DNA of 64,000 nucleotides from Aphrophora alni (Eukaryota > Arthropoda > Insecta > Hemiptera > Aphrophoridae). Position numbers and translations under genes: made by a program. The stretch is taken from assembly GCA_963513935.1 (NCBI GenBank), contig OY740767.1:82510060-82574059 (forward strand). Direction: 5' to 3'. How positions within the stretch are numbered: the first letter of the stretch is position 1; each line of letters begins with the position of its first letter. Positions 33,460 to 46,060 of this stretch are shown here, one piece after another. The notes under the pieces were generated by a model. The model did no database searches. It was not told where the DNA came from and was given only the letters and a program-made list of their open reading frames with translations.

Positions 33460-36400
33460 TTGTACAGTATATTCACCACAGGGCTCTAGTGATTAATGTA
33501 GTCATTGTCTGTTTGCCAATATTTATTTGATAGTAAAATATAGGTAGTTTTGTTTTTATACCAAACATTAAGATGTTCAACGAAAGTTGACATATTTTTT
33601 ATAGTTTTCATTTGAGACCCCAGGTTGATCCCAAATGTATTTTTTCATCCTTCGTTGTGTTTTGAGTTGAATAAGTACTAATCATTGAACAATTGTATAA
33701 TGTCCACTCTATTTTTCCAGTTAGGCTCCGTTAATAAATCGTTCTGTTCATATTCATAGGAATTAAAAAAATACTCATGCAAACTGCCTAAAATTTCCCG
33801 CCATTACAGAAAAAGGGTCTGCCAGTTTTATGGTTTTAAGACTTTTCAAAATAGCAAACCTTCACAGTAATTTATAAAAATTCCTTTTACAAAAAAATAA
33901 TTCAGATCATAAGAGCATGAACTTATTTTAGTGTCATAAATGAACTCCAATTTTTAATACTAATTAATAACCAAAATAGTGTCAAACTTGAAATTTCAGA
34001 TCTGAGATTTAGTAATTTAACAGCTGAATTAATGTTTCAGAGGTTATATTTCAAACCACGATCTAAAAAATTAAAACAGTTTTTTGTTATGTTTCATTAC
34101 ATTTTCTAATGAGAGTTAAATAAAAGTTGTTTTCTACTAGTAAATACAAGTTTAAAATAACATTTTGTAAATTCATTTTAATATTAACGTATTGTGAAAC
34201 TTGCCAATAATGTTTAGTTATAATAAAATAGTCGCTGCTTTAGTGGTACAAAATTTGATATTCATTCCGTTGTTCATACCAGTGTTCATTAGCTTACATT
34301 TTATGCACTTGTGAATCAACTAACTTTCTCTTTCTATCTCTCCTCACAACAAACAAACTTGCTTGTGTTACAAAGCAAATTGTATAAAACGAATCTATTT
34401 AAGTTTATATTTTAATGAACTTTGTCGACCCAAGGGATCAAGGTCCCCGACCACAAATTTTCCCGCGGTCACTTGTTAAGGACATTTGAATTAATTTCAT
34501 CTTATAAGCTTGTGTCGGACAAAATGTGCAACCGTGAAGTGCGTATTAAGGAATTAGTTACGCATAATAGGATATTAGGTGTAGCAGAGAGGCTGTTGAT
34601 GAGAGTTTGGTTTTTGTAGATGAATACTCTTTCAAACATACGTACATTCGGTTTAAAACAATCTACCTACTTTAAGAATAAACTGAACAAAATATTACTC
34701 ACTCATCCATCTCTAAAGCCATGTAAAAACCATTGCATCATTTTGACATTAATAAGACCTAATCTGCTCATTTCTGCTGTAAACGGGTTCTCAACGTCAA
34801 TAGTATTTGATTAACTTTTGTAAATTATTCCTGAATCGTTATATTTTCTTATATGAAATTTCGCGCAAGAGTTTAGGTCTTGTCATTTCATTAAAACGTG
34901 CATGAAATCGGTAGAGCCGATTTGCAGAAAATACGTTTTTTAACAGTTCCTTGATCGATTTTTTAAACCGATAACTCACAAACAGGGTAACCAATTACTT
35001 TTACTTGGGTCCTTGGTGTCTATATGTTAATGGCATTTTGAGAAAATTGGAATTTTTGGTTTTGTCTTACGGCAGGTACTCTAAAATTCTGAGTTATCGG
35101 TAGAATGGAGAACATGGCAAACTCCAACACTGTTTAAAATCAGTGAACACTTTTGCAGAACACTGCACAGACGACAGAAGACAGAAGAAGAGTTTATAAG
35201 AACCACTTTTTTTGGACTCAAGAGACGTCAATATGATTATATCCTCAAAAACTCTTTATCGACTTTTGACTCTTCACATAACGTTTTCGATACTACGGGA
35301 GAAAGTTATTTAAAATACCATTTATATATTCAAATTAAAGCATCTACCCTTAAATTTTAAGCTATAATAAATAGGGGTAAAAAGGCTTAGATATGTAGCT
35401 AAAATATGTCCACAAACGAAATTTTAGGAACATGGGCCACATCGTTTGTGCTACGGTATACTGTATAAAGACGACAGAAATACATTCAAATAAACACTTA
35501 TTTTGTAGCCGGGGTTCTCTTAAATAATGTACAGGGGCTAGTGACGGATGTATTACTTACAAATCAACTTCAATACTCGAGCCATCACGTAACTTTCTTA
35601 ATACTACTAATATTTAAGAAAGTAAAAATAAAACTAAAATATATCGCAGTAATTCATCATTGGTTTTTACGGAATTATTTGAACTCCTTTACACTAGTAA
35701 ATATTAGCTGCAATTGTTAACTTATTTACACTGACTGCAATGCCTTTTTTTAGCTTTAAAGTTTAGTTAAATAATTGTCCAGGAACTGTATTATTCTAGA
35801 AATATTGCTGAATAATGTTAAGTATATTTCGGGGAGGGGGGCTTGAAATAAATTGAAATGTTATGTTTGACTCTTTACGTATGTTATTCTTCTTAATTAT
35901 TTATTTTTTCTCATAGAAAGACTAATACGTGGACTAAATTTCTTTGACATTGACGATTTTACGTAGAGTATATTTTTTTATTGTAAATATTGCAATGATA
36001 TTATTATTAAACAAATAAAAATAAATTTAACTTATATTCTAAAATAAGAAGTGCATACTTTAATATTTTTGTTACTCCCTCTTGTACATTTTTTAAATTA
36101 TTGTTTACGTAGCGAATTCTAAATGAATTCTATCTAACGCTGTAATATCCGGTCTATGGATCGTTGATCTATTATTTTGATTCAAAGCATGTCTAAAACG
36201 CGTGTCTCTATCACAGAAGCAGCTATGCTCTTGTATTCCGGAAATCATTCTTCAATAAGGTTGTATTTTAAATTTAGTTCTTAGTGAATAAAATTGACAC
36301 AAGGAACGTAAAATGGAACTCCTTTCCAGCCATGCTTTTAGTTTGGGAGCATTGACCATTACTATGGTACATTCCAAATTTCATTCACATAGATTAAACT

Positions 36401-37669
36401 GAGACCAGTCTTTAACTAATAGGTAATTAACTTATATTGGTTGATCATTATTATCATTATTATTATTATTATTACAGTATATTTATAGAAAAATTAAATA
36501 TCGTAGCAGTTTTTTCAGAAAAACTGAGACTTGAAATGTAGGAGTTAGTCCTGATTCCTAGAACACATGATTATGAAAACTTTATGTCTTCAGTGCTTTT
36601 TTACTAGTGGGCCAGCATTGCTATCACTCTAACCGTTAAAGATACAATATGCTTTAAAATGAATGACACATTGAATTTTAAGTTACATTAAAAATTTTGA
36701 TAAAGAATCTACGGAAGCAATTAATTTGTATGTAGAATGTCTGAAACAAGATTTTTCAAATGGCCATATTTATTTTTAATGATAGAGTTAGAATCCATTG
36801 GTCTAAATAAATCAAATTTTTTAACAATAATTTACATATTTTAAATTTTATCTTATTTAGTTAGACTACATAAATTGATCTGTATCTTCAAAGTTATAGT
36901 TTAAGATTTAAACAATTTTTCGATCCACCACTTTTAAATATTTTTTTTCAGTAAATGTTTGACCTTAAGTTTATTTATAATAAAAAATAAGTTATTATTC
37001 TCATTTAAAGTGTCTTCTATCTTTCTATTAGTGAAAGGTAAGGGCGCTAACCCACATGGCTATGTTAAAATTATAAAGTATCAATTTAGCTCCGATCATA
37101 CCCCTTAGATCACGTTTTACTATTCGTTCAACTTCACACACATAGGCCTACATCCTAAGAATTTTTGTTTTCCAAAATCCTGAAAACCTTCTGAATATGT
37201 ATGCAGTCACATTTAGGTACTTTTAAATGTTCATATTTAAAGGAGAATGATAATATAAAAAATGGAATTTCATAAAGAAAAATTGATAAATTGCTATTAC
37301 GTTTGTTAACTTTCTTTTCATTGTAATTAATGAAGAAACTAATATCAGCTCTTTGTAATATTTTGTAAATATCTATAATGCAACCTAAAAAAAATATATA
37401 TAAATGAATAATTGATCACATGATATAGAAAGCTGTGGTGCAACATTTGTGTATAGTAACTTAGAATAACGTTATAAAAACGAGATTCAACAATTCTATT
37501 TATACATATTACACCCATTGGTCTCGTAATTATTCAAAATTAAAATAGTTTAGTTGATAATAACATAACGTTTTAGACTGAATCTATTTCTATGCCAAAA
37601 GAATTGAATTAAAAACGAGGTTACAACTGAAAGTGAATTGGATTCCGCATAAAGTGGGTAGTAGAGGCG
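33460..37669. other. Intergenic stretch upstream of cuticular protein gene 1
   Basis: AT-rich, with an ATT-type microsatellite near 36448-36472. Two short frames (34422-34619 and 34620-34814) lack any family resemblance. GACGACAGAA occurs at about 35170 and 35470. No gene was supported. Confidence 0.45.
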
Positions 37670-37677
37670 TGACGTCA
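37670..37677 (+). promoter_or_regulatory. CRE-like palindrome TGACGTCA
   Basis: A perfect CREB/ATF-type palindrome 131 bases upstream of the gene 1 TATA box. Binding is inference. Confidence 0.35.
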
Positions 37678-37807
37678 CTTTAAGGTATGGTACAACAATA
37701 CCAAATGATTTGTAAATTGTAATGTGGATGACAAGAATAAGAAGAACCAAGCGGCGGTCATTGGCAGGACCCGTTGACATTGAAATTGGATCTGACATTT
37801 GCCGTAG

Positions 37808-37815
37808 TATATATA
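37808..37815 (+). promoter_or_regulatory. TATA box of cuticular protein gene 1
   Basis: TATATATAAG begins 61 bases before the ATG at 37869. A transcription start about 30 bases downstream (near 37838) gives a 5' UTR of roughly 30 bases, normal for insect cuticle genes. Confidence 0.65.
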
Positions 37816-37868
37816 AGCTCGAAGCACTTGGAGTCTGTAGAGTTGCACGCCCTGTGAGAGCTCGCATC

Positions 37869-37880
37869 ATGTTGCTTAAG
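37869..37880 (+). CDS. Cuticular protein gene 1, exon 1 (MLLK)
   Basis: ATG TTG CTT AAG is followed at once by the donor GTAACT. A four-codon first exon ending in phase 0, next to a TATA box, is the standard layout of insect CPR genes. Joined to the acceptor at 43741-43743 it gives the signal peptide MLLKLFICVLLVSHSLA, with a positively charged start, hydrophobic core and small residues before the cut. The distance (5.9 kb) is long but no other in-frame acceptor with a signal-peptide continuation was seen in between. Confidence 0.65.
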
Positions 37881-40800
37881 GTAACTTTACATTAAGCCTA
37901 ACTCATAACCACAAATTTTATATTATTTGTAATCACTGATTAACATATTATATAACTTAGATAGTAGTTATAGTAATTAATTTAATTATAACTATTTAAC
38001 TCAATTTAATTAGCATTCTCAATCATGTGTTTGATTTAAGTGTATACATGACTTATTAGGTGTACACTTATAGAACTTTATATTTATTAAATACAAATAT
38101 AACTTGCCAAAAACAACATTGTTATTTAACGTTATTGTATTTATATAATTAAAAGTTAAGATCAAATGCATCATAAGCCACCATTGTTTTTTACATAAGC
38201 TACTCATTGATAACTAATTTCGTATAACTTATATAGGTTATATATTTAGTAAATTTCGTAATAATATTTTCTTAACCATCTTGCTTCTTTGGTGTTTATG
38301 ATATGAACATGCCCAAAATGCGTTTTCTATGTATATTTACGATGCAAGCTGAATACTCTGATATAGGCTGTAACAGATTTATTAAAATATTATAATAATG
38401 GTAAAATGTTTACAGTTTAAATCATCTAACTTAATTATTAATTATAAAAAGTTTTTGGAATTCTATTTTATCCTTCCTTACTCTTTCGAAAATTGTAAAT
38501 GTAAAATTAGTCATGCATTGCATATTTTTTGTTCATAATTGGAGAAATTATTATTGTTATCTATAAAAATGTACTATTCGGTATATTTTATCTATAATAA
38601 ATATTCTGATTATTTCTTTTTTTATGTTTATTAATATCCAATTGTTTAAGGTTTATTATGTAGTTTCTTTATTTTTATTAAATTTTAAAAACGTTATTAT
38701 TGTAGGGGGTTTTGGAAATTTTACAAGAAATTTTATTTACTTTTGTAAACCCAAATTTTGCAAAAATTGTTTTCTGACTAAGTTTATGAATTACACATAA
38801 ACTGTTGTTTTGTATTTAATTTTATGATCAAATAATTTTAAAAGAACTTTAAAATTTAATCAACTTTAATTTCTAATACGAAATATAAAACATTGAATTA
38901 AATGTATATTTAGGATGGTTTCTGTTATTTAAAAAAATACAAATTGTTCAAATAGTGTACATGGAATATCATAATATGTATTAAAAGTATCCCCTTTCAT
39001 TTTGTTATAGGGGACATATATCTTAACTGCTTGTTAAAGTTAAAATAAAACTTTTTGCAATATATAGTCAATACCACGAGTTATTTTGTATACGAAATAG
39101 ATTCAGAGTTAATTTAAACCATCGAACATTGAATTTAATCAATCCCCATTGAATGGTAATTTTAGGAACACTAATAATTAAAAAATAAATATTGCAATAT
39201 CAGTCATCTCATTTTTTTGAAAAAGTACTGAAATTTATTGCATTAGTAGTTTTAAAATATTTAAGGTATTATATTCGGGTAAGCACCACAAGATGAGTTG
39301 TATATTTTATAAGTAGACTACGCGTATCTCTATGTTAATGAGATTACGTTCAAGACCAACTGTATTTAAAAACATATTTAAACACAGTGATACTAAATTA
39401 AAATCATTAATGATTAAATTAAAATTAAAACCAGTTAAATAAAAATTAGTTTTGAAATATTTTAGTTGATTGCCGGTCGTGTTCAATTTCATATTGAGAA
39501 GTATTGCTTTTATGTGGGATTCATTCAGCTGGTCAAATTCACTTGAAGTTATTCATAAAGGGGGCTGTGTAATCAATGGATTCTTATTTAGAAACTTACA
39601 ATAATAATTAAGTACATTTTTAAGTATTATTAGTTTGTGTAAACAAAAACTTTAAATAATGCTACCTTAATATAATATTTATTACAAATCAAGATATTGT
39701 TGAAACAATGCAAATTAAAACAAAAACTGGGTTATTAAAGAAAAATAAGAAGTAAAAGAGGTAAACCAATACATTGATTTTTTATTTAAACAAGCATTAA
39801 ACATACTTAAATTTTAACATAATAAAGCTGATAATGTGTAACTGTTGTTATTATGTACCTAATCATCCAATAAATAATTTCATTAAGATTTTTATAAAAT
39901 AACTTTACATTTTTCAATTTAATTTAAAATTCCAAATTTATTAAAATTTATAAATTAATGCTAATAAAAAATAAAATCTTTCACTAAGGCCTAATCAATT
40001 ATTAAATATTTCCCAGAATTTTGAATAACACTAATTATTGATTACTACTGACAGTAAATTTTTTGGTATGAAATATCAGTCAAAAATCAAAACAGAAGTT
40101 TGGCAACAAGCATGGAATAAAATTGAACCACAATTAAAAACAGTAGGATTCATTTTAACATATTCCAAATTACTCTTAAATCATAATTTTCTACTACATC
40201 CAGTTAGGTTCGTTGGTTTCGAACAGTTTTACTCTTTCGCCAAAATATGAAAATATAATATCAACTAATGTTTAAATACACGTACTTCCATGACAGTATT
40301 GATAAATATTTTCACTTTTGACCAATAATTTCGGTATTCTTGTTTTTGGAACAATAATGACCAACAAGTTTTATTTAGGTATAAAGTTGAAACAAAAAAT
40401 AATAAAAATCGTCAACTGATATTCTAAAATTTCTGAATATTGGTTTTAAGCCAGATAAAAAAATTAAAAATAATAAATTTTGTTATGGAGTTATTCAATT
40501 TGTAATAATTATAATAAAGGAAATTTTGTATATATATATTTTAAATATACCAAATTTAATTATAAACAATTGAATGGTTTCCATTCCACATACTGTTGCT
40601 GACATTTGACATTTCCCCATAGTTTTGTTTGCTGATTTATAGTAAATGAAAGCAAGCTGTTGTAAAAGTAGAAGTTCTGTGGGGTTGACATACATGTAAG
40701 ACTTATTGACAACAGGAATTTTGTTGTAAAATACATTTTGGGGATTCAGATACTCTCACAACTGAATGATGATTTGTTTTAAAATCACTTTCATTCTTTA

Positions 40801-42032
40801 CTAGTAGGAATGCAGAATTTAATATAGTGAAGCTGCATAATACCGAAATATAATATGATTGAATAACTATTTGCTAATAATAATTCAATTGATTGTTCGA
40901 GTAAAATATATAAATGTAAGAAATTTTAAATTCATTTTTAATTATTCATAAGTATTTTTTAGTATATCACTTAAAATTACTGGTATTTAATTTATTTTGG
41001 AGTTATATTTGAAGGTAACGTTTATTAAGTAAATAGTTGAAATATAAAGTAAATAAATAATTGATGAAATTAAAGAGTAAAGAATAAAATGAAAATGTAG
41101 ATTGTTTCCAAAAATGTTTTACTTTAGCCTAGGCTATACTTAAACAATCATTTCTGTTGAATTTAAGCTGATGGATTTAACAAACAGGTATGAATTATTA
41201 TATCGCTTGCTAATTGTAACCAATTGTATAGAGCTACCAAAGTGATTTTGTTTACATTTTTAAGACGAAATAAATTAAAATAATAATAATAAAAATAAAA
41301 ACTTAATAATAATAATAATAATAATGATAGTAAGCTTTAATTAAACAAAAAAAAAAAAAAAATCATAGTAACTGAATACTGTCGCGAATTTCAAACATAC
41401 AGATAATTTGAATTAAAGAAAACAATGTATATGTTATTTTAAGTAAAGTTGTTTGCCAAATAAACAGAACCCACACGCCCCTCTATACAGTAAAAGTGGT
41501 TATGACAGCTATTGTTGCACCACAATGCTCTACTTCTGAACTACGTGCCGTGTTCCTTCCCTAGAATGATTGGCACAATGTAAACGTCAAATAATGTAAT
41601 TATAACAACTTTGTTTTTATAAATATTTGTGTTAATTGTGATGTCAAAACTTGACGTTCGGTTATAACGGTTGGCAAACAACTTTGCACATATTTTTGCA
41701 ATTTTGTATTGTTTTCTAATTTGTATTTTTGAAATTTCATGATTGTTTAGGCTTAGCAATAACACAATACTGTATTATTCTAGTCTTATGTGTAAAACAT
41801 CAATAGTTTTCAGAAATATTTATATTATGTGTTTTATTTATAATATATAAATTTAATAAAAACATTAACACATCATTTATGAAACTGTTCTGTCAAACAG
41901 TCTCTTTGGAATTTCGTCACTACGTTATTTACATCCCATTTCTTACATTATTATATTTATTTTTTGATTATTAAAAATCAATATATTTTTCTTTGAGCAT
42001 GTAAAAAGTGGTTTGATAGATAATATGTATTG

Positions 42033-42094
<62 letters not shown>

Positions 42095-43743
42095 AATGGT
42101 TTGGAGATGTTAATAATTTCTCTTATTGTGTAAGACGTTATTTTTTCTCGTTTGATCTGTATCCTTATAATTATTGTTAATATAATTAATAACAAGTGAA
42201 ATATAAAGGAAACGTTATTAGGCAAATATATATTTGATGAAATACAATTTAACTTTTAACAATGACTAAATTTAAATGCATTACCATACCTTGTTCCCAC
42301 TCTCGCGTAGTTGTGGTGCATGTTTATTTTATTTGTAACTAACAATCTAAAAAAATAACATGAATAATAATAAAAAATGGAAATATGAAGACAGTGGATG
42401 TATGAACTTTGAAGAGATCCCGAAGGTAGTATGTTTTAAAATGGTGGTCGTTTCTACAGCTCAAACAGCTCATCATAATATTACTATTTTCTTCCTTTTA
42501 TGGTTTACATCGTGGGATATAATAGCAGTTTTCAATTCAATATGATTAAAACATTCGATTTATACCCATAGCCGGGTCAAAAAGAGTGTTAAGATAATAA
42601 TAATAAATTACACACATATGTGTATTTTCAATAAAGACTTCCTTATATTGAGTCTAGGGAAGTGGCGTGGCTCATTTCTCATTGGTAGACTTTGGTAATT
42701 TCGCTTTATTTCGGATTAGTGAACTGTAAAAGATTAATGAGCCAGGTTGAAGGAGTTACGTTTTTCCGTGTGTCAAACTAATGATTTCAAGTAAAAAGTT
42801 TTTCTAGAAAAAGCAAGAAACCATTATTTTATTCCTTAAATTCAAATCACGGGTAACAAAATATTTCAAGTAGGCCTATGTATTGATTATGATGACATTC
42901 AGTTTTCCATTTTGTTAAATGTGGAATACAACTATGTTAATATATATTTTTTGTAACTTAAACCAAGTTTGTTTTTTTAACATATTAAATCTGCAAATTT
43001 TAAATTTGCTATTAACTGATTTTAAAAAAACTCACCTTTTGTTTATTTATAAAGGGACAGAGCTTTATATTTTTTCAGTTTGCTTGCTCTATTTTTAAAA
43101 AGTTGAAAACACTGTTATATCTTATTTAGGAAAAAAAAATAACCGTCGTTCTTGAAATACTCTTGTTAATAATTAGTAATATATTACTCACTTATTTTTT
43201 AATTCGTGTTATTGTATGAACCATTGTTATTTAATTATTGAGTTATTGAAGAGCAAAATAATAAATCAATTTATATTGTTTATATAATCTCCAATTTCAG
43301 AGTAGGCCTACTTAATTTTTAATAGGTACTCATTTACCATCGACAAAAATTAACATGTTCTTATAAATATAATTTTTAAACCCATTACTGTTTCTATAAT
43401 TTAATTTAAAGCCAATTATTTATAACCCAATTAGATATAGGGACAAGGTTGTAAATGTTAAATTCGTAAAAAGTGTAAATCAAAATAAATAAATAAATAT
43501 AATCCCATAATATGCTATTCAAATTAACATAAGAATGTGTTAAACACTTGTAAATTGTGAAGATAGGTATAAAATTCAAGCAGATGTGAAGTAGGACATA
43601 ATTTATTATCATGTTTCGAGATACGCGTGTAATGTGGCAGTCGGGTATAGGTTGTTATGTATTTACATCTTTATTAGGATGAGCAAATCTCAAACTGGTT
43701 TTAGATGCAATGTGTAAACAGAAGCTGTTTGGTTTGTTTACAG
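37881..43743 (+). other. Intron 1 of cuticular protein gene 1
   Basis: The inferred intron runs from GTAACT to TGGTTTGTTTACAG, in phase 0. It is AT-rich and contains a TA microsatellite at 42034-42091 and an AAT-rich tract near 41283-41330. No gene was recognised inside on either strand. Confidence 0.6.
42034..42091. repeat. (TA)n microsatellite
   Basis: About 29 AT units inside the gene 1 intron. The Ile/Tyr-rich frame over it on the minus strand is an artefact of the repeat. Confidence 0.9.
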
Positions 43744-45543
43744 TTGTTCATCTGTGTCTTGCTGGTAAGTCACTCACTTGCTGAAGAAGAAGAAGACGAT
43801 GGCCAATACAGTCCTGAGAAATATGAAAAACCGTATGAAGCAATAGAAAATGAAAAGGTAGATGAAAGTCAAGAGCCAGCGTCACAAGAATATCAACAAT
43901 CTAATGAAATAAACGCAGCAGTCCCTGAAGCATATCAACAACAAGCAGTTCCACAAGCAAATCTACAGTCTGCGCAGCATCAGCCAGCAATTCCTCAAAC
44001 TTTACATCACTTAGCACACGTACAATCAGTTCCTCAAACTTATAACCAGCTTCCTCAACAGCAATCAGTGGATCCTCAAACTTATCAACAATTATTACAA
44101 CAATCCCAAGCATACCAACAGAACTTACAACAACAGCTGGCAGTCGCTCAGGCTGATCATAAACTCATTCAGCAACTGCAGCCAGCAGTGCCTCAAGTAT
44201 ATCAACAACAACAACAACAACAACAGAAACCATTAGCTGGTTCTTCAAATTACCAACAATTATTACAACAACCACTAGCAGTCGCTCAAGCTGATCAGAA
44301 GTTGGTTCAACAATTGCAATCAGCAGAGCCTCAAGTATATCCACAACAAAATAGTCAACAGGAGCAACAAGAGAAACAATTAGCTGTTCCTCAAGCTTTT
44401 CAACAATTTGAACAAAAACAACAACAATTATTTGGTGTCCCCCAAGCTTATCAACAATATGTACAACAACAACCATCTGTGTCTCAATTTTATAAAGACC
44501 CTTCCACAGTCTCTCAAGCGTATCAACATCCTGCACAACAGACGCAACCAATTACCCCGCAAGTTTACCAACAAATTTCACAACATCAGTTAGTATCTCA
44601 GCTACAAACCGAACAGAACCCGATCGTTTCACAAGCCTATTTAAAAAATGAACTCTCACAACCTGTTGTTCATCAAGAGAATATTCAACAAGATTTACAG
44701 AAACCTGCTAAATTCAGTCATCAACCAGAACTTCAACCCCAAATTTTCCAACAAGCAAGTCAACAACTAATTTCTCAAGCAAATGGCGTACAAACTGAAA
44801 CCCATAAAATTAACTCCATACCTCAAACTTCTGGATTTCAACAGCAATCAGTATTTTCTCAGTTGCCAATAACTGCTACAAACTATCAAACTAATGATGG
44901 TCATCGGCGAACTGAAAACGTTGATAGCGAAGGAAACGTTATTGGACAATATAGTTATGTTGATCCTAATGGAAAAACTATAACTGTTAAGTATTCTGCT
45001 GGAAAGGATGGATTCAAAGTAGAAGGTGACCACCTTCCTAAAGCTCCACCTTCCCCAGTAGTACCAGTTCCAGAAGCTCCATCTGTTCTTCAGTATAACC
45101 CACAATTTGGAAATCCTCCAGCTTCATCAGGTGCAATCCAGTCCCAAATTAATCCTTTTATAGCAAACCTAGGAAACCATGAACTTGGCGTGAAAGCAGC
45201 TTCTCAACAAAACATCGCACCATCAATTTTTCAGAGTGAAGTACACCCTACATCATCACAATCAGTATCGCAACTTCAGGCTCTTTCACACAACCAGAAT
45301 CTGTATAATACACAGGGAGTTCAATCTCAACCTCAATTCAACATAAAAGCACCTGGTCAATCAGAAGCACTTTTGCAATCCTCAGCTGTACATCCACATT
45401 ATAACTCACAAAATGAACATAATCAACAATTATATAGCCCACAACCCTTATATTCTCAAAACCCTCATGCTCAGTTGAAGTATAGTCCTGTATTTCAATA
45501 CAATCCTCTTCCACATCAAGCTCAGCCCTTAAATTCCCCTTAG
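43744..45543 (+). CDS. Cuticular protein gene 1, exon 2 (RR-1 CPR family, Gln-rich)
   Basis: Exon 2 starts at 43744 after TTTGTTTACAG and continues the signal peptide (LFICVLLVSHSLA) into an acidic EEEEDDGQY. An upstream in-frame ATG (43705) exists but would put intron sequence into the leader. The mature protein (about 586 residues of a 603-residue precursor) is dominated by Gln-rich degenerate repeats around P-Q-x-Y-Q-Q (to about residue 370). One Rebers-Riddiford chitin-binding domain of the RR-1 type follows (44890-45060): GQYSYVDPNGKTITVKYSAG, DGFKVEGDHLP and PPSP, with the expected aromatic spacing. A Ser/Gln/Pro/Tyr-rich tail ends at LNSP. The domain binds chitin fibres, while the Gln/Tyr regions probably serve cross-linking or elasticity. 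It is long for an RR-1 protein because of the repeats. Secreted by epidermis. Confidence 0.85.
   Translation: MFICVLLVSHSLAEEEEDDGQYSPEKYEKPYEAIENEKVDESQEPASQEYQQSNEINAAVPEAYQQQAVPQANLQSAQHQPAIPQTLHHLAHVQSVPQTYNQLPQQQSVDPQTYQQLLQQSQAYQQNLQQQLAVAQADHKLIQQLQPAVPQVYQQQQQQQQKPLAGSSNYQQLLQQPLAVAQADQKLVQQLQSAEPQVYPQQNSQQEQQEKQLAVPQAFQQFEQKQQQLFGVPQAYQQYVQQQPSVSQFYKDPSTVSQAYQHPAQQTQPITPQVYQQISQHQLVSQLQTEQNPIVSQAYLKNELSQPVVHQENIQQDLQKPAKFSHQPELQPQIFQQASQQLISQANGVQTETHKINSIPQTSGFQQQSVFSQLPITATNYQTNDGHRRTENVDSEGNVIGQYSYVDPNGKTITVKYSAGKDGFKVEGDHLPKAPPSPVVPVPEAPSVLQYNPQFGNPPASSGAIQSQINPFIANLGNHELGVKAASQQNIAPSIFQSEVHPTSSQSVSQLQALSHNQNLYNTQGVQSQPQFNIKAPGQSEALLQSSAVHPHYNSQNEHNQQLYSPQPLYSQNPHAQLKYSPVFQYNPLPHQAQPLNSP
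44137..44412. repeat. 138-bp in-frame tandem duplication in gene 1
   Basis: Units starting at 44137 and 44275 encode LAVAQADHKLIQQLQ and LAVAQADQKLVQQLQ modules (46 codons apart), each followed by a PQVY segment. The second unit's end is diffuse. Confidence 0.6.
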
Positions 45544-45647
45544 TGAAGACATTGAAAAACTTTAAATGATTCAACCCTTAATTATTGACATTACTACTCT
45601 GTTTTATCTTATCAAATTTAATCAGAACTACATATATATTCTGGTTG

Positions 45648-45653
45648 AATAAA
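45648..45653 (+). terminator. Poly(A) signal of cuticular protein gene 1
   Basis: AATAAA lies 105 bases after the TAG stop (45541-45543), the first canonical signal downstream. Confidence 0.6.
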
Positions 45654-46006
45654 GATATTGCTTTAAGTAGTTCGCATATTGTGAACGACATTTTTTGTCT
45701 ATTTATTATTTTTGCGCCATCTTTGATTACATGATGTTATGAAATCTTTTCAAATTATTCTCCCTTTGCTTTTCAACTAAATTTGAATTGCTTTAGATCT
45801 ATTTTCACATTTTTTTAAAATGTATTAATTGTAAAAAAAATTGTTTCTACAGTTTACTAGTATATAAAAAAAAAAAAAAAATTCTGTGTATTTTCATAAA
45901 TAAACATTTAATTTATAGCTGTGTTCAGTATTCATTTGTATACAAATTCATTCCTCAAGTGTTAAAATGAAAGTCACTTATGTAAAATACTACGTTCTTG
46001 ATTCAT

Positions 46007-46060
46007 TGTGTGTATATGTGTGTGTATGTGTGTGTGTGTATGTGTGTGTATCCGTGTGTG
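46007..46060. repeat. (TG)n-rich compound microsatellite
   Basis: TG units interrupted by TA, about 54 bases. Confidence 0.85.

Noticed and set aside
34422..34814. Two adjacent 64-65 codon plus-strand frames
   Set aside because: No family resemblance, no splice or promoter context, and composition like the surroundings.
41971..42225. 84-codon Ile/Tyr-rich frame on the minus strand
   Set aside because: It is a reading through the TA microsatellite, with no other coding character.
43705..43743. ATG at 43705 as the start of cuticular protein gene 1
   Set aside because: The 13 codons before 43744 end in a textbook polypyrimidine-AG acceptor, and the resulting leader is worse than the one formed by splicing from MLLK at 37869-37880.
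44165..44551. Antisense Val-rich frame over the Gln repeats
   Set aside because: CAA/CAG repeats read backwards give TTG/CTG-type codons without stops; it is a composition artefact.
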